64,000 nucleotides of DNA from Dipteris shenzhenensis (GCA_047967505.1 CM106538.1), one strand, 5' to 3'; counted from the first letter of the stretch, positions 39,333 to 50,226 are shown. Numbers and translations: made by a program. Notes: generated by a model from the sequence alone, not told the origin.

Positions 39333-39458
39333 GTAGTACCTTTCCTTCTCAAGTTTATAGACAATCTCACAAACATCTATGTTCGCTTTAACCGTAAAAG
39401 ATTAAAAGGTCGGACTGGAGATGAGGACTGCAGAGTTGCCCTTTCGACTCTTTATCAT
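39333..39458 (+). CDS. Cytosolic isoleucyl-tRNA synthetase, 42-codon exon
   Basis: A 126-bp exon reading VVPFLLKFIDNLTNIYVRFN then RKRLKGRTGDEDCRVALSTL and YH. N-x-Y-V-R-x-N-R-R/K-R is highly conserved in eukaryotic IleRS. Acceptor GGCAG at 39,332, donor GTAAGC at 39,459. The 158-bp intron before it is the shortest in the window. Confidence 0.93.
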
Positions 39459-40307
39459 GTAAGCTTCTGGCTATTAATGAATGGTGCATGTGGTTCTGTC
39501 AGACAAGTAACTATGCCATAGGTTTGTACAATTTAAAAAAGATGAGGTCGTCTCTCTCCTTTTTTCTTTTTCTTCTCTTGAGTAAAATGCGGAGCAAGGT
39601 GAGTGCCACAACTCCAAAATGCTCCATATCCCAGCGCTTCCACAAGCAACATGCTCTATCTTTTTGCCTTAATTTGATGCCTCTCTCATTGCTTGACTGG
39701 CTTGTTGTTTCTGAATTTTTGGGTTAAAGACAACAGTTTTCATTTTTCATGCTATAGTGGTGCATCTCTATGACTGTTGAAAGTCTAAAATAATACACTT
39801 TCATGTACCTTATGTATAAGCACTTGAGACTTTCATGACTCCCTATCAATAATCCACCTGAGCAGGTAAGCAGATTAGTGAAAATCCTTTTAAGGTGTTT
39901 GCTCTCATGAGCTCTACTGCACAAGTAGCAACAATTTTTTTTGAATGTGCCTATGTGGATAGCTTCCACAGTAGAACTTGATTTGTTCCTGTTTATGCCA
40001 CTGGTCCTCTATCATGGATGGGAAAAGATTGGTGGTTTATCAATCCCATCTCGTGTCTGCCGCACTCAGTCATTTAGCACAGGCAAGCTTGTCAGAGAAG
40101 GTGTTAGCTTACATGCTTGTTAACTACCTAAGACAGGTTGATTGTTGGTACTACAATCTACCTGCAGATCAGGCCATATTGGGCTGAAGAATTACTCAAT
40201 TCTACCTGACGAACCAGGAATGGAATGCCTAGCCCACCCACATCATGTGCCCTGTAAAGGGTGGGCTGTTATCAACCACTCATACCAATTGGTGAGAGTG
40301 CCAAGAA
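39459..40307. other. IleRS intron, no gene seen
   Basis: First part of a 4,261-bp intron (39,459-43,719). No coding or repeat signal recognised. Confidence 0.5.
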
Positions 40308-40357
40308 AGAATGAAAGTTTATTATAGTCTTTGGAAGACCAAAGGGTCTATGTGACT
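40308..40357 (-). repeat. (CT)-type retroelement 3' hairpin, E/F group
   Basis: The + strand reads GAATGAAAGTTTATTATAGTC and then an inverted repeat. In minus sense the inner stem is AGACC/GGTCT with the loop CTTT, and the outer stem is AGTC/GACT. The pure (CT)n tail is missing and an AAAGAAAGAAT-like purine stretch takes its place. The element body presumably extends upstream (to higher coordinates). Confidence 0.6.
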
Positions 40358-42689
40358 GAATAAAAAGGCATATGCAATAGGCATCCACACACTCTATCTG
40401 GAAGAAAAAGAAAAATGAATGGGCAGAGAGAGACACCGTGATGGTTTTGTGGGAGGTGTACATAGCATTATCATAAAGTCCATATCAGAGCTATGGAAGA
40501 CCAGTACCGAGGAACAAGGAATATCCTTGCTTAAGGGCTGGCATCGCTGAGGAATCTACTTTCCGATTGGTAGTCTGTGCGTTTAAGTATCCAAGGACTT
40601 CCCTAATATGTGGATACAAGGCTGTTTACTATGATGTCTCACCCTTCCTCTTGGAGCTTCTTGGCCAAGTGTAAGGTCTCTTTGGGAAAAGAGCATATAC
40701 CATTGAAAAGGTCTTGCTGGGAGGTGCAGGTGGCGTGACTATAGAGGAACCTGCATGTGGGGCATGTGTCTCCGCTGAAATTATCGTAGTGATAGATGAT
40801 TAATATAGAGCTGTAAGTCTACTCTACCTGTCTCTCTAGGCTTGTCACGATATGTCAACTCCCATGTATATTAACAAACTAATGGTCGTGGCCAGTATGG
40901 ACATTGGTGAGTTTGTATGTAGAAGATAATGTCTCAAGGAGTATGAATTTGAGAAGTTTTTTGGCTCTGACCACAATGGTCCATTACAATCCAGACGGTG
41001 CAAGTCAAGGCCTCGGTCCTTTGAGTCTCATATACCCTGCAAATTTGGACCGCTGCTACAAGAGAGTCCATCTCTGCTTCATTTGCAAGGGAGTGCGATC
41101 CTTATCCATACCATATGGAGTTGTGGATGATCTTGAAGAGTGCCGTTAAGCAGACCTGGGTGTCTGAAGTGTATGACTAAAGGCTGGTCTTTGTGGGGGT
41201 CACATCCAATGTGCTAGGCCCTCTCAATCCCATGCTGATGTACTTTTGGGGTAGAGTTGACCAAAGTGGTGGCATTTGCAACAGCAGAGGAGGTGTGAGG
41301 AACGTGTGAGACACTGATTTTGAGAGCCTTCCAGGCTCTTTGTCTGATGCTCGAGTATAGTAGCTGACATAATTGCCTTTGTTGGAGCTTGTTTTACTAC
41401 ATTCAACCACTTGGAGGTCTCTTTTTCATCATGGCTGTGTACTCCTTATCACTACTCGGGGTCCACTGTGCCTGCAATGTCCTTATGGAGCTCGATAGCC
41501 TCAGTCTGGATTGTGAAAACTACATGCTTGAGGGTGTCGTTCTATTTCTGCGCTCGGCCTCTTGGCTCACCGTTTGGTGGATCTCAGTGAGAATCTGCTG
41601 AACAAAGTTGGGAGAGACTGAGTGCTGCTGTGGTTGATATGTGCAAAGGAGAGGAGGAGTGGGTGCCTGAGGGTGAACCGGAGAAAGCTTGGTAGGGGGT
41701 AGAAGGTCCTTAAGGGCATGGGTGGTGAGGTAATGCAGTGGGTAAGAGGTGGAGGAGACAAAGGAGGGCTTGAGGTGAGTTGGGAGATACCATAGGTGTG
41801 GAACTGGGACTAGAAGGCCTCTTTCCTCCAACTCCTTTGTATTGTTGGTCAGAGGATGATCTTTCGTTTTCTGGAGCATGGTTGACTTGCCTTGCTCTTT
41901 ATTCTCCCATTGGCTGTCTTTCTCTTTCTATTTTCCTTTCTCCACGTCCTTGGTCATGTGTGGAGGCCTCGTCATATCTCAGAAATGGGGAGGAAGGGCG
42001 ATAAGGTGGAAGAGTTAGAAAAAAAAAGAGGGAGGAGGGGGTTCCAAGTATCCTCTCATGTCTTAGAGAAGGAACAAGCAGCACAATGTGGGCTGCTATT
42101 AACAGATGAGGCCAAGGAGGGCATGGAGAGGAAAACAAATAGAAGGGAGAGCAGAGGCTCTGAACAGAAGCGGAGGTTGAGCAGATGGAGAGGAAAAACA
42201 GGGAAGGGGGGGGGGGGGGGATGGTGAGGACAACAGGACAGCCTGGAAATAGGCTGTTCCAGAGGTGGACACAGAGAAAATATTGGGGTGCTGATGACAA
42301 GGGGTGCAGGATATCCCCCAAGCAGGCTGTTTGAGAAGTGGGCAGAGGCAGAGCATACGAGCTAGAGGAGAGGGTTATAGTGGCAGGGGCTGCTGATGGC
42401 ACAAATGAGCTTTTCCAGAGGCAGAAAAGACTACCTGGAGGGGAGGTGAACAGGCTTGGGTGGCAGGGTGGACTCTATGGGGACTGTACAACAGTATGTC
42501 GATCATACTGTCTGTACAGAAATGACAAACAGAGGCAGTTGGGGCAGCAGTCAGTCAAGGCAAACAGAAGCTGGGGTGGAAAGGCACAACAGGAGCAGGC
42601 TCGAACGGAGCGGGGTGATTGGAGGGGTAGGTGGGGGGGGAGGGAGAGGAAGTTAACACAAAAGGAGCAGGTTTGAACGGAGAGAGCTT
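40358..42689. other. IleRS intron, probable decayed retroelement body
   Basis: No intact gene. The minus strand has a degenerate knuckle-like CCKCHHFGQLYPKS at about 41,245-41,290, and at 41,879-41,520 a Pro-rich open stretch ending in a possible helix (FVQQILTEIHQTVSQEAERR) that resembles the helical part of E0. The + strand at 42,000-42,660 is purine-rich with a G15 run at 42,206-42,220. These could belong to the element whose 3' hairpin is at 40,326, but the link is weak. Confidence 0.35.
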
Positions 42690-42832
42690 TAATCTCTGCT
42701 TGAATATCAGACTTAATGCTTTGGTGTCCACTTCCACAATCACTTCCTTCTTAGCAGTTTATACTTCAGTGTGAACAAGATCTTTGACTATAGAGACTAG
42801 CTACGGGGTAGGGAGGGAATCGTAACAAGATT

Positions 42833-42836
<4 letters not shown>
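42690..42836 (-). pseudogene. E2: E-family ORF1 fragment
   Basis: Matches E1 (20,015-20,165) at nucleotide level: TTTGGTGTCCACTTCCACAA and CTAGCTACGGGGTAGG are shared, with the peptide IVEVDTKA. It is cut at both ends; its 5' end (minus sense) directly adjoins the (CT)n tail of F3. Confidence 0.7.
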
Positions 42837-42881
<45 letters not shown>

Positions 42882-43389
42882 AATAAAGTCTTCGGAAGAC
42901 CGATGCATTGGGTCTATGAGACTCTGAAAATCCTGGTAGAAAGGGTGGAGCGCTAAACGAGCATCCAAACCAATGCAGAATGCAAAAAGACCAAGGAGTC
43001 AAAAAGCAGCCCCTTTGTCCGTGGATCTTGAAGTGCGAGCGGAAGCATTGCCTCTCGAGTCTGCCCAATGAAGCGTATCTCTAGTCTGGCCAATGAAGCG
43101 TCTCATAGTGAAGATGGGTCCGGAGAACACAACCCCAAGATACGTGTATGACGAAACTATCTCAATAGGTGACATATCAAATGTGAACTGCTCTTGGTGC
43201 GTGACGGCTCGAGATGCATTGAAGATCGTAACCAAGGTTGACCTTCAAATCATGAGATTCACAAAAAATCAAGGTGTCTCTGGAGCCCCTCTGTTGAGGA
43301 AGACAAAAGTGCCACGTCATCTGCATACATCAATATCCGGATCAGCGTACCAGCAAGAGAGCATCCATAAAGTGTTTTCTGTATTCTGA
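42837..43389 (-). pseudogene. F3 LINE: RT fragment with YADD box, hairpin and (CT)n tail
   Basis: (GA)n at 42,837-42,878 is the tail. The hairpin is at 42,887-42,923 (minus sense inner stem AGACC/GGTCT, outer stem AGTCT/AGACT). Upstream on the minus strand the RT reads LAGTLIRILMYADDVALLSS at about 43,300-43,360, then VTIFNASRAVTHQEQFTFDM and SPIEIVSSYTYLGVVFSGPI at 43,235-43,100, before the frame is lost. Sequence order and motifs fit the CR1/L2/Jockey side of non-LTR elements rather than plant L1. It is 5' truncated at about 43,389, in IleRS intron sequence. Confidence 0.75.
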
Positions 43390-43719
43390 ATGCTAAGACT
43401 GCTAAAGATTTTCATGTTTGGCTATACATGTAAAAAAAAAACACTTATTGACAATCACATTCCTTCAAAAGTTCAAATTTTCTCTTTTTCATTTGAAAAA
43501 CTTATCCTGAATGTCTGGATCTTGTTCTGGACATCTGCAAGCATTTTGAAATGCTTGGCCATACTGTTTTGCATGTTCTAGTGGTGGTATTGTTTATGCT
43601 TTGATGAGTGTGCTTCTCAATTGATTCATGGCATTTGTAATTGTTACACAACATTACAACGTGTATCAAGGGTTTTGCAATTTCCACATATACTACTTTT
43701 GATTTGAACTGGCTAGCAG
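43390..43719. other. IleRS intron end, no gene seen
   Basis: AT-rich intron sequence up to the acceptor GCTAGCAG at 43,712-43,719. Confidence 0.5.
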
Positions 43720-43860
43720 GTTCTTTTAACTACATGCAAGGTGATGGCTCCATTCACACCATTCTTCACTGAAGTGTTATATCAAAATCTACGCAAGCTT
43801 TTGGCACCGGAGGCTGAGGAGAGTATCCATTATTGTAGTTTTCCACAAGTTCAAGCGAAG
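43720..43860 (+). CDS. Cytosolic isoleucyl-tRNA synthetase, 47-codon exon
   Basis: A 141-bp exon reading VLLTTCKVMAPFTPFFTEVL, then YQNLRKLLAPEAEESIHYCS, then FPQVQAK. MAPFTPFxTE is a signature of the anticodon-binding domain of class Ia synthetases. Acceptor GCTAGCAG at 43,719, donor GTAGTT at 43,861 (a less common but acceptable GT donor). The C-terminal exons were not found in the remaining 20 kb, which is filled with LINEs; the following intron therefore exceeds 20 kb, or the gene ends abnormally here. Confidence 0.92.
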
Positions 43861-44573
43861 GTAGTTTATAAGTGCATTAGACCATTTAGTCATCTTTAAT
43901 TGTTTTCTTAGCATCATATTAATAGTGCTTTGTCTTATACTTGTGCTTCCCAAGACTCGAAAGAAGGTTGGGAATCTTTATGTTTCATGGAAAGGTGATC
44001 CGATTATTTTAGTATGGCATCGGGAAGTTTATCGCATGATAAAAAGTAAGCTGAATTAGTCAGGATGTTTATCGCAGTGGAAAAACTAAGCTGACTGCAA
44101 TCACATGAGTTCTTTCAGAAGCTTTAGGAAACTGTATAATGGTCAATGCTGGGTGTCTGCTTACAGTTAGTATGGTGTTGTCCATAATCATGGTTTAGAA
44201 TTATTGATGATTATTTGCGGTTTTCTATCTGATCTATGTTTGAGTTTATTTCAGCAAATAGCATAGTGAATGTGCCAACGCATGTCGATACTCTTATATG
44301 TGATGAGCTCGGGAAGGGCCTCAATTTGCTAATTTTTTGTTGCACTTTTGTCATGGATGGACATATACATATACATAGACATATAAATATGTATGTCCTT
44401 GCTATGCGTGATGGAGTTTATGGTTTTCAACCTTAAGAGTGTCTATCACGAGATTGAAACTGCACTATGTTCTGTATTTAGAGGATGAGTTTGGGCATGT
44501 TCCTGGACTCATCTAGGTATATGCTTCTCTCGTATTAGCGGACATGAAACAAAGTATCTGAGAAGCACTGAGA
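43861..44573. other. Downstream IleRS intron, no gene seen
   Basis: 700 bp without recognised coding sequence. An acceptor-like TTTATTTCAG at about 44,254 is followed by an open 34-codon stretch (SIVNVPTHVDTLICDELGKG), but it does not match a known part of IleRS. Confidence 0.4.
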
Positions 44574-44678
44574 GACACACATACACACATTTTCTTTTTG
44601 GGGGGGTGAAAACACACACACATTTTTTTGGGGTTAAGAACACACTCCCCCCTTCTCCCCTTTTTTTTGTACACACAC
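44574..44678 (-). repeat. Row of micro LINE tails, (A)n(TG)n repeated
   Basis: On the minus strand, after the A10 end of LINE-B1, the sequence repeats the pattern short G/C-rich stub, A run, TG run: A8 at 44,661-44,668; TTCTTAACCCC with A7 at about 44,623-44,640, then TGTGTGTGTG; TTTTCACCCCCCC with AAAAAGAAAA at about 44,590-44,612, then TGTGTGTATGTGTG. The stubs resemble the terminal GGATTTACCCC-A9 of LINE-H, so each may be a LINE copy truncated to its last 10-20 nucleotides. Confidence 0.6.
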
Positions 44679-44768
44679 TTTTTTTTTTGTGAAAGCACAT
44701 TACTATATTATTAACATGAAATCAATGTACATGACATTAGACACCAAAGGAGAGCCCAATGGAAGAAC

Positions 44769-47700
44769 TCAAAAGCAGTCAGAAAACACTTCAAGGCTAG
44801 TAGCATCCAAGTCCCTTGCAGCAAAACTATCATATAAGGATTGCTTGAGGGACATTCTGAAGAAAACATATGCCTGAGGAAACTGTTGACCCATCCTAGA
44901 ATGCAATCTCTGTGTCCAAATGGTCCATAGTACCCAAAAGCGAGTCCAGTGAAAGAAGAGGAGGAATGGAGACATCTGAGATGAGAGGCATCCAAACATC
45001 CAGAAGGGTTTTCCAAATCTGATAGAGGGAAACCGAAGCCGCAGCAAATGAGAAACATGAGTGATCAATATGCGAGAGTGCGGGCAAGACCATAATAGAT
45101 GAGGAACTGTCTCGCGATGATGGGAGCAACGGGGGCAGGAAGGGGAAGCAATGCGGCGTGCTGCCAATTTCACCCCAATGGAAAAAGCTCCCACTATACA
45201 TCTCCAAAAGAAAAGCCTCTGTTTCAATGGCAATTTGGCTTTCCAGATTTTCATGAGTCGTGATTGCCACCAAGATAAAGGCCTATCCAAATTCCAAAGA
45301 GTGTTGGCATGCTTGTCAATCCATGGCGGTGGAAGAAGAAATCTGTAGACCTTCGAGGAGGCCAGATTATGCATTGAAAGCGAATGGGTAGCAGGAGGTA
45401 AGGAAGTCAAGTTCCAGTCCAGTAATCTGTCCTGTACAAACAGTGGAGGAACCAGAACAAATGGCTGCAACATAGTTGAAAGTATTCTCCAAATGGACCT
45501 ATGATGCAGACCCAAGGAGAATGTCCTGCAAGCTTGTGGAAATGAAAGCATACAACCCTGTTGATCCACAACATCGCCAACAAATCTTATGCCCAATTTC
45601 ATGAGATTGTATGCTTTAATAGGTTCCTGTAAAGCGAGAGGCACTTCAAACACCTTGCTCCAATGGATGCTTTCCAAGCGAAAAGAATCACCATGATGAG
45701 AAGAAGCACCTGTCCATTTTGCATATGAGAGAATTCTCTTCCAATCATGAATAAAAGCAGTAGAAACAGGGCAACCAGGAATTTTCCCCTGAATTTTGGT
45801 CATGACTGCTTCCCAGTGATCTGTAATCCAATGCCCATATGCATGGGACGCCATGTTTCCACACATAGCTGCTAACATAATAGCCCATGGCTGTTTTTGC
45901 TGAAAAAAATCAGCAATCATAGTGCTCTTTCTTGCCAACATATGAACCTGGAGATTGAGAATATTCAGCCCCCCATGAGTCTTGGGTGAACAAATAGACT
46001 GCATAGGTAGTAGTCGCAAAGTCTTTTTATGAGATTTGCTTTTCCAAAATATCTCCATAGCCTGGGACATATAGGAAGCCAAATGCTTGAAAGACCAGGG
46101 AAGAAGAGGCAAATAAAATTGCACATATGCCATAATGATGGACCGTACTATCCGAAGTCGAACATGTAGAGGCCAAGTGGACAAATGCCAGTATTCCAGC
46201 TTCTTGTTGATCTTTTGAAGCACCCATTTGAGCTGTTGTTGCGGGGTAATATTCCAGCCAATGGGGTATCCTAGATGCCTCACAATAGTATGGGAAGGGA
46301 TAATGTGGCCTGGCCAGAGAAGTGTATGCCAATCAGCTTCTTTCAATGCTAGAAGTTTTGATTTCTGAAAGTTGATATGCAGTCCAGCAGCTATGCCAAA
46401 GTCATTCAGTGTATGCATCAAATGAGAAAGGTCGCTTTGAGAATTCCTGGGCATAAAGTATGAATCATCAGCATATGCCTGTGCAAGAAATGACTGTGCC
46501 CCTGGAATTTGCAAGCCATGAAGCTGTCCTGTATCTGCAAGATGGTCCATATGCAACAGTAACGGATGGGTAGCAATGGCATACAATAAGAAACTAAGAG
46601 GGCAACCCTGTCTCACTGAGCGGGTCATAGTCCAGGTTCTTGACAACCCACCACCAAGCAAACACTGCGCCGTGGCATGAGAATAGAGCCAGTAGATAAT
46701 ATGGACCAGCCGAGGGCCAAATCCCAATTTATGCATAGTCTGAGAAATAAAATCCCAATGGACAGTGTCAAATGCTTTCGGAATGTCTACTTGCAGAATG
46801 AGAACATCTTGTTTGGAATATTTGGCATACTCAATCGCAAGCAAAGCATTGGAGATATTGTCAGTGCTCTGCCTTCTGGGGACAAACCCATACTGCCTAG
46901 GATGAAGTCCTGCTTGCAAAAAGAAGCGAACCCTGAGGACAATCATTTTGGCAGAGTTTGTAAATAACAGGCATAAGAGATATAGGCCGCCAATCAGCCA
47001 TCGTCTCACACAACCTTTTTTTGGGAATCAATTTGACAAGGCCATGTTTCCAAGATGGAGGAAGAGATTGTTCTTCCCAAGCATGATTGATCATTAGAAG
47101 AAGAGTGTTCCTGAGATCACCCCAGAATGCACGGAAAAATTCAACAGTCAATCCATCCCAACCACGAGAGCTGCGTTTGCGTAAATGACTCAAAGCATCA
47201 TCCAGTTCACTAAGCATAAAAGGCTGCTCCAATGCATGAGCCTGTTCCGGAGACAATATGGGCTGGACATGCATAAGAAATTGAGACCTGCCTGCATTCA
47301 CTTGCATCAAATTATCAGGCTGAAGAGAAAAGAGATGCTGGAAATGACTAGAACATTGCGATTCCAATTCTGATTTGGAGGTGGTCCAGGTGCCATTATC
47401 TTTCTTGATCCTGCAAATATCCTCCTTTCGCCTATCCGCATGGAGTGTTTTAAAAAAGGCTTTGGAGGAGCAGCCCTTATCCAAAAGGGGTTTCATGCGA
47501 GCTCGGATTTGCCACTTCTTTAATTTGCGAAGATCATTTTGATGGATGATATGAACCGCATAAGCACAAGAATCCTGTTCAGAAGAGGTAAGCTGCCGAT
47601 GAGAACTGATTACATCCATTTGTTGCTTGTGAGATTGAGCCCATTTCAGCTTGAGCCTGAGGTTTCCCATGTAACTCCGTCTATAATCTTGAATAACAGC

Positions 47701-48691
47701 CTGCAAGCGACGAGCAAGACTGATCCAAGCAAAATCCATGTCCTCCTGAGCATGTAAGAGGAGGGGGCGGACAGCCACTCTCACCATATTCTGAAATTGT
47801 TGGTGAAGCAGATAAGCACTATTAACATGGAGTAGGCGACGACCAAAAAAAGGCATATCATCCGTCAAACGTGCTATAGATAGTGTCAAGCATACTGGAA
47901 AGTGATCAGATAGCAAGAGGGAATGATCGACCCATAGTGCACATGTAAAATCAGCATACTGCTGAGCATGCAGCAAATATTATCTGTCAAGTCGAGCCCA
48001 ATAATGAGTAAAGGCATTGTGATGATATGTATAACCCATATCTCTGTCCCTTGTTGAGAGCCATAGATCTTCTGCATGCAGGAATGAGAGCATATCTTCC
48101 CAATGTCGAAGCTCAGTGGGGATCATGTGAGAACGATGAGTGGTATTGTCTTGAATGCAGGCGAATTGTTAAAGTCTCCACACAAAAAGGCATTGGACAG
48201 TTTGGCAAGCACTGGACTGTTTTGAGTGCATGATGCAGCATGAGGGGGCTACGATATAATATTGTGCTAGGCATTGCTCTTCTAAACATGTATGGCAATT
48301 GTGTTGCTCTCTTTTCGTCTCTCTCACCCCCTCAATGTGCAACTCCCTTCTTAGAATGTTCTGCCTCTTGGAATGCATTGATCATAGAAAAAGCACAACA
48401 GGACCAAACTTATAGTCTTTTGGCAATGCACTTTTGTACGTGTATGCCAAGCGCGTGTTTGAGGAGATTCTGGATTGAAATTTCTCTCTCTTGGAATGCA
48501 TTGACAGGGTCAAGATGAACAAGCACCGAATTGTTTTGAAATCATTCAGCATGAGGGCATCCTCCAAATACATGACCTATGCTTTCATCTTTAACGCCTA
48601 TGGTAGTTGCGAGAGAGAGCTTGCTAGAACATATTATCATGCTGGCCGATGCTCTTTTGGACATGTATGCCAATTTCATTCTTGAGGGTTG

Positions 48692-48734
<43 letters not shown>

Positions 48735-49229
48735 TCGCTCGCTTGCTCTCAGCCTATTTTGAATGCATGCAACATGGGGCTAGCCCTTTGGATGCAGTGA
48801 GCTAAGTGTGTGCCTTGAAAGAGTGGTAGATGTAGAGAGAAAGAGAGGGGGAGAGCGTGATGGAAGCAGTGAGGAAGTAGCTACAAGATAATATTGTGTT
48901 GGGAGGTGTTCCTATGATGTTATTTCATAGAGATCAGCCTGCCAGGTGCATCTGACCACCATCCATCGACCCTGAGGGTCATTGTAAGCAACCGTGGGCT
49001 GCATATCATGTTTTACCAGCATGCAGACCCCTGAAAAGTGCATTGTACCAGCATAAAAGATATTATAACCAGCATAGTGGCCTTGCTGGCCAGCAGAGTG
49101 TTGGTTGTGTTCCTATAAAGAGATCACATCGGGGTGCATTCTATGTACATAATGCCAAAAAAGTCTCCACTTATTGACATTGCAAAGACCCTGAACATTG
49201 TATGTAATGCAAGTAATTGAAGTAGACAT
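44769..49229 (-). pseudogene. LINE-B1 ORF2, frameshifted and interrupted
   Basis: ORF2 remnant starting MSTSITCITYN at 49,229, like LINE-B2, with a stop where B2 has the Q of LQEHNQH. The endonuclease is interrupted by the PPR-derived insert just after GDFN. A 359-residue block at 47,976-46,897 holds the endonuclease-RT linker and RT start (WDGLTVEFFRAFWGD, DWRPISLMPVIYKL). A 746-residue block at 47,009-44,769 holds the rest of RT (GFVPRRQSTDNISN, QVDIPKAFDTVHWDF, SVRQGCPLS, YADDSYF) and the zinc finger CPRCSHHRETVPHLLWSC. QVDIPKAF has Pro where B2 and the other copies have Ala. Confidence 0.92.
48197..48916 (+). pseudogene. PPR-protein gene fragment inserted in LINE-B1
   Basis: A + strand sequence unrelated to LINE. 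Its translation in shifting frames gives several pieces of plant pentatricopeptide-repeat motifs: QALDCFECMMQHEG, NIVLGIALLNMYGNC, CSASWNALIIEKAQQ, GNALLYVYAKRVFEE, LSWNALTGS, and LADALLDMYAN. These correspond to the repeated A-L-x-C-F-E-x-M-Q, N-I-V-L-G-N-A-L-V-D-M-Y-A-K-C-G and S-W-N-A-L-I elements of PLS-class PPR proteins, which act in organelle RNA editing and processing. At least three repeats are represented, with deletions. A (TC)n run at 48,695-48,730 follows. It is a pseudogene fragment, not a working gene. Confidence 0.7.
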
Positions 49230-49275
49230 AGAAGATATGTACAGTCAAACCAAAAGCAGAGTAAAGTATAAGCTG

Positions 49276-50224
49276 TCAGGCCTCAGCCATGACATCAACA
49301 TCCACCTGGCCTCCTGGATCATTAGCTCTATGATCCTCATCATTGTCACATACAGGGATGCCCCTTTTTAACACATCAACCCACAGTTGAGAGGTGAGGC
49401 TGTCAGCGGGGGTAGAGGTCTGACCAGGGGTAGAGGTTGAAGCATCCCAATGGCGAGATTGTAACGGACGTGGTTTGAGAGCGAATACCTTTTTGGGTTG
49501 CTGGCACGGGGAGAGGCATGAGATTCTTAAATTTTGCCCTTCCCTTTATCCTTTTGCTTGGCTGAAACCTGAACCACATTTTCTTTGGAAGGGACAGATT
49601 TAGATGCCACATCACCCAGTTTGGTAGGCATAGCCTTAGGCCCCGGGCCATAAGTTGGGGGGGGAAGTATTTTTTGGAGCAATAGCTGTAGGTGGGAGCT
49701 GATGCAGGACTGCAGGACAGTGTGAGGCTAAGTGGCCTAACTTATGGCATGTGAAACAAGCACCTACAAAAACTCCCCATTTCAAATCAAAATGTTTTTC
49801 ACCGAGGGGAACATCCTCCACTTCTACCGCAATGGAAGGAGGGGTTGGGTGATCTGTATCCCAAAGAACACAAAACCGATTGCGGTTACCCGAAGGACGG
49901 GGTGGGCATACAACTTGCCCCAAACTAGCTGCCAAACTTGGTAACTCAGCCCTCATATAGTCCGGAAAATCCACTACCTCAACCCATACAGGGCAGTGAT
50001 GTCGAATGATACTGTGGTAGTCCTTGTTTGGCGACCATGGCATGACATGCACCATTTGTCTGCCATAGAAGAGAGGTGACATCTCCAATATCTGTTGACG
50101 ATATGAGGCATCCAAAAAATGCACTTCAAAAAAATTTCTAGAAGTAAAGTATACTCCTTCAACAAAGCAACCTCCCAATAAATCCTGAACCCACTGAGCC
50201 ACATCATTTGCTGAAGGTAACTTT

Positions 50225-50226
<2 letters not shown>
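49276..50226 (-). pseudogene. LINE-B1 ORF1: DUF4283-like/zinc-knuckle protein
   Basis: The open part is 50,226-49,636. The DUF4283-like segment begins GKLPSANDVAQWVQDLLGG, then QMVHVMPWSPNKDYHSIIRH and CPVWVEVVDFPDYM, and the CCHC knuckle is CFTCHKLGHLASHC. A frameshift near 49,640 separates the basic/Ser-rich tail that in LINE-B2 ends VDVMAEA. The N-terminus is missing because the element is truncated at the (CA)n joint. The spacer to ORF2 is about 47 bp, as in B2. Confidence 0.88.

Larger units (their letters stand above)
44679..50226 (-). mobile_element. LINE-B1, 5'-truncated L1-like retrotransposon
   Basis: A 5.5-kb minus-strand LINE-B copy. The T run at 44,679-44,688 is the 3' end; ORF2 remnants run from 44,769 to 49,229 and an ORF1 part from 49,276 to 50,226. 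It is truncated in the ORF1 N-terminal region, where (CA)n begins. At 48,197-48,916 it carries a 720-bp insert of PPR-gene origin that replaces about 75 bp of element sequence. It is a close paralogue of LINE-B2. Confidence 0.92.

Noticed and set aside
19443-42878. GA repeats as CRISPR-like arrays or GAGA promoter elements
   Set aside because: They are pure dinucleotides without spacers and lie at the 3' ends of retroelements, so they are best read as (CT)n tails.
44254-44410. Acceptor-like site followed by SIVNVPTHVDTLICDELGKG as a further IleRS exon
   Set aside because: The peptide fits no part of IleRS known to me and there is no clear donor in phase, so it is not annotated as coding.
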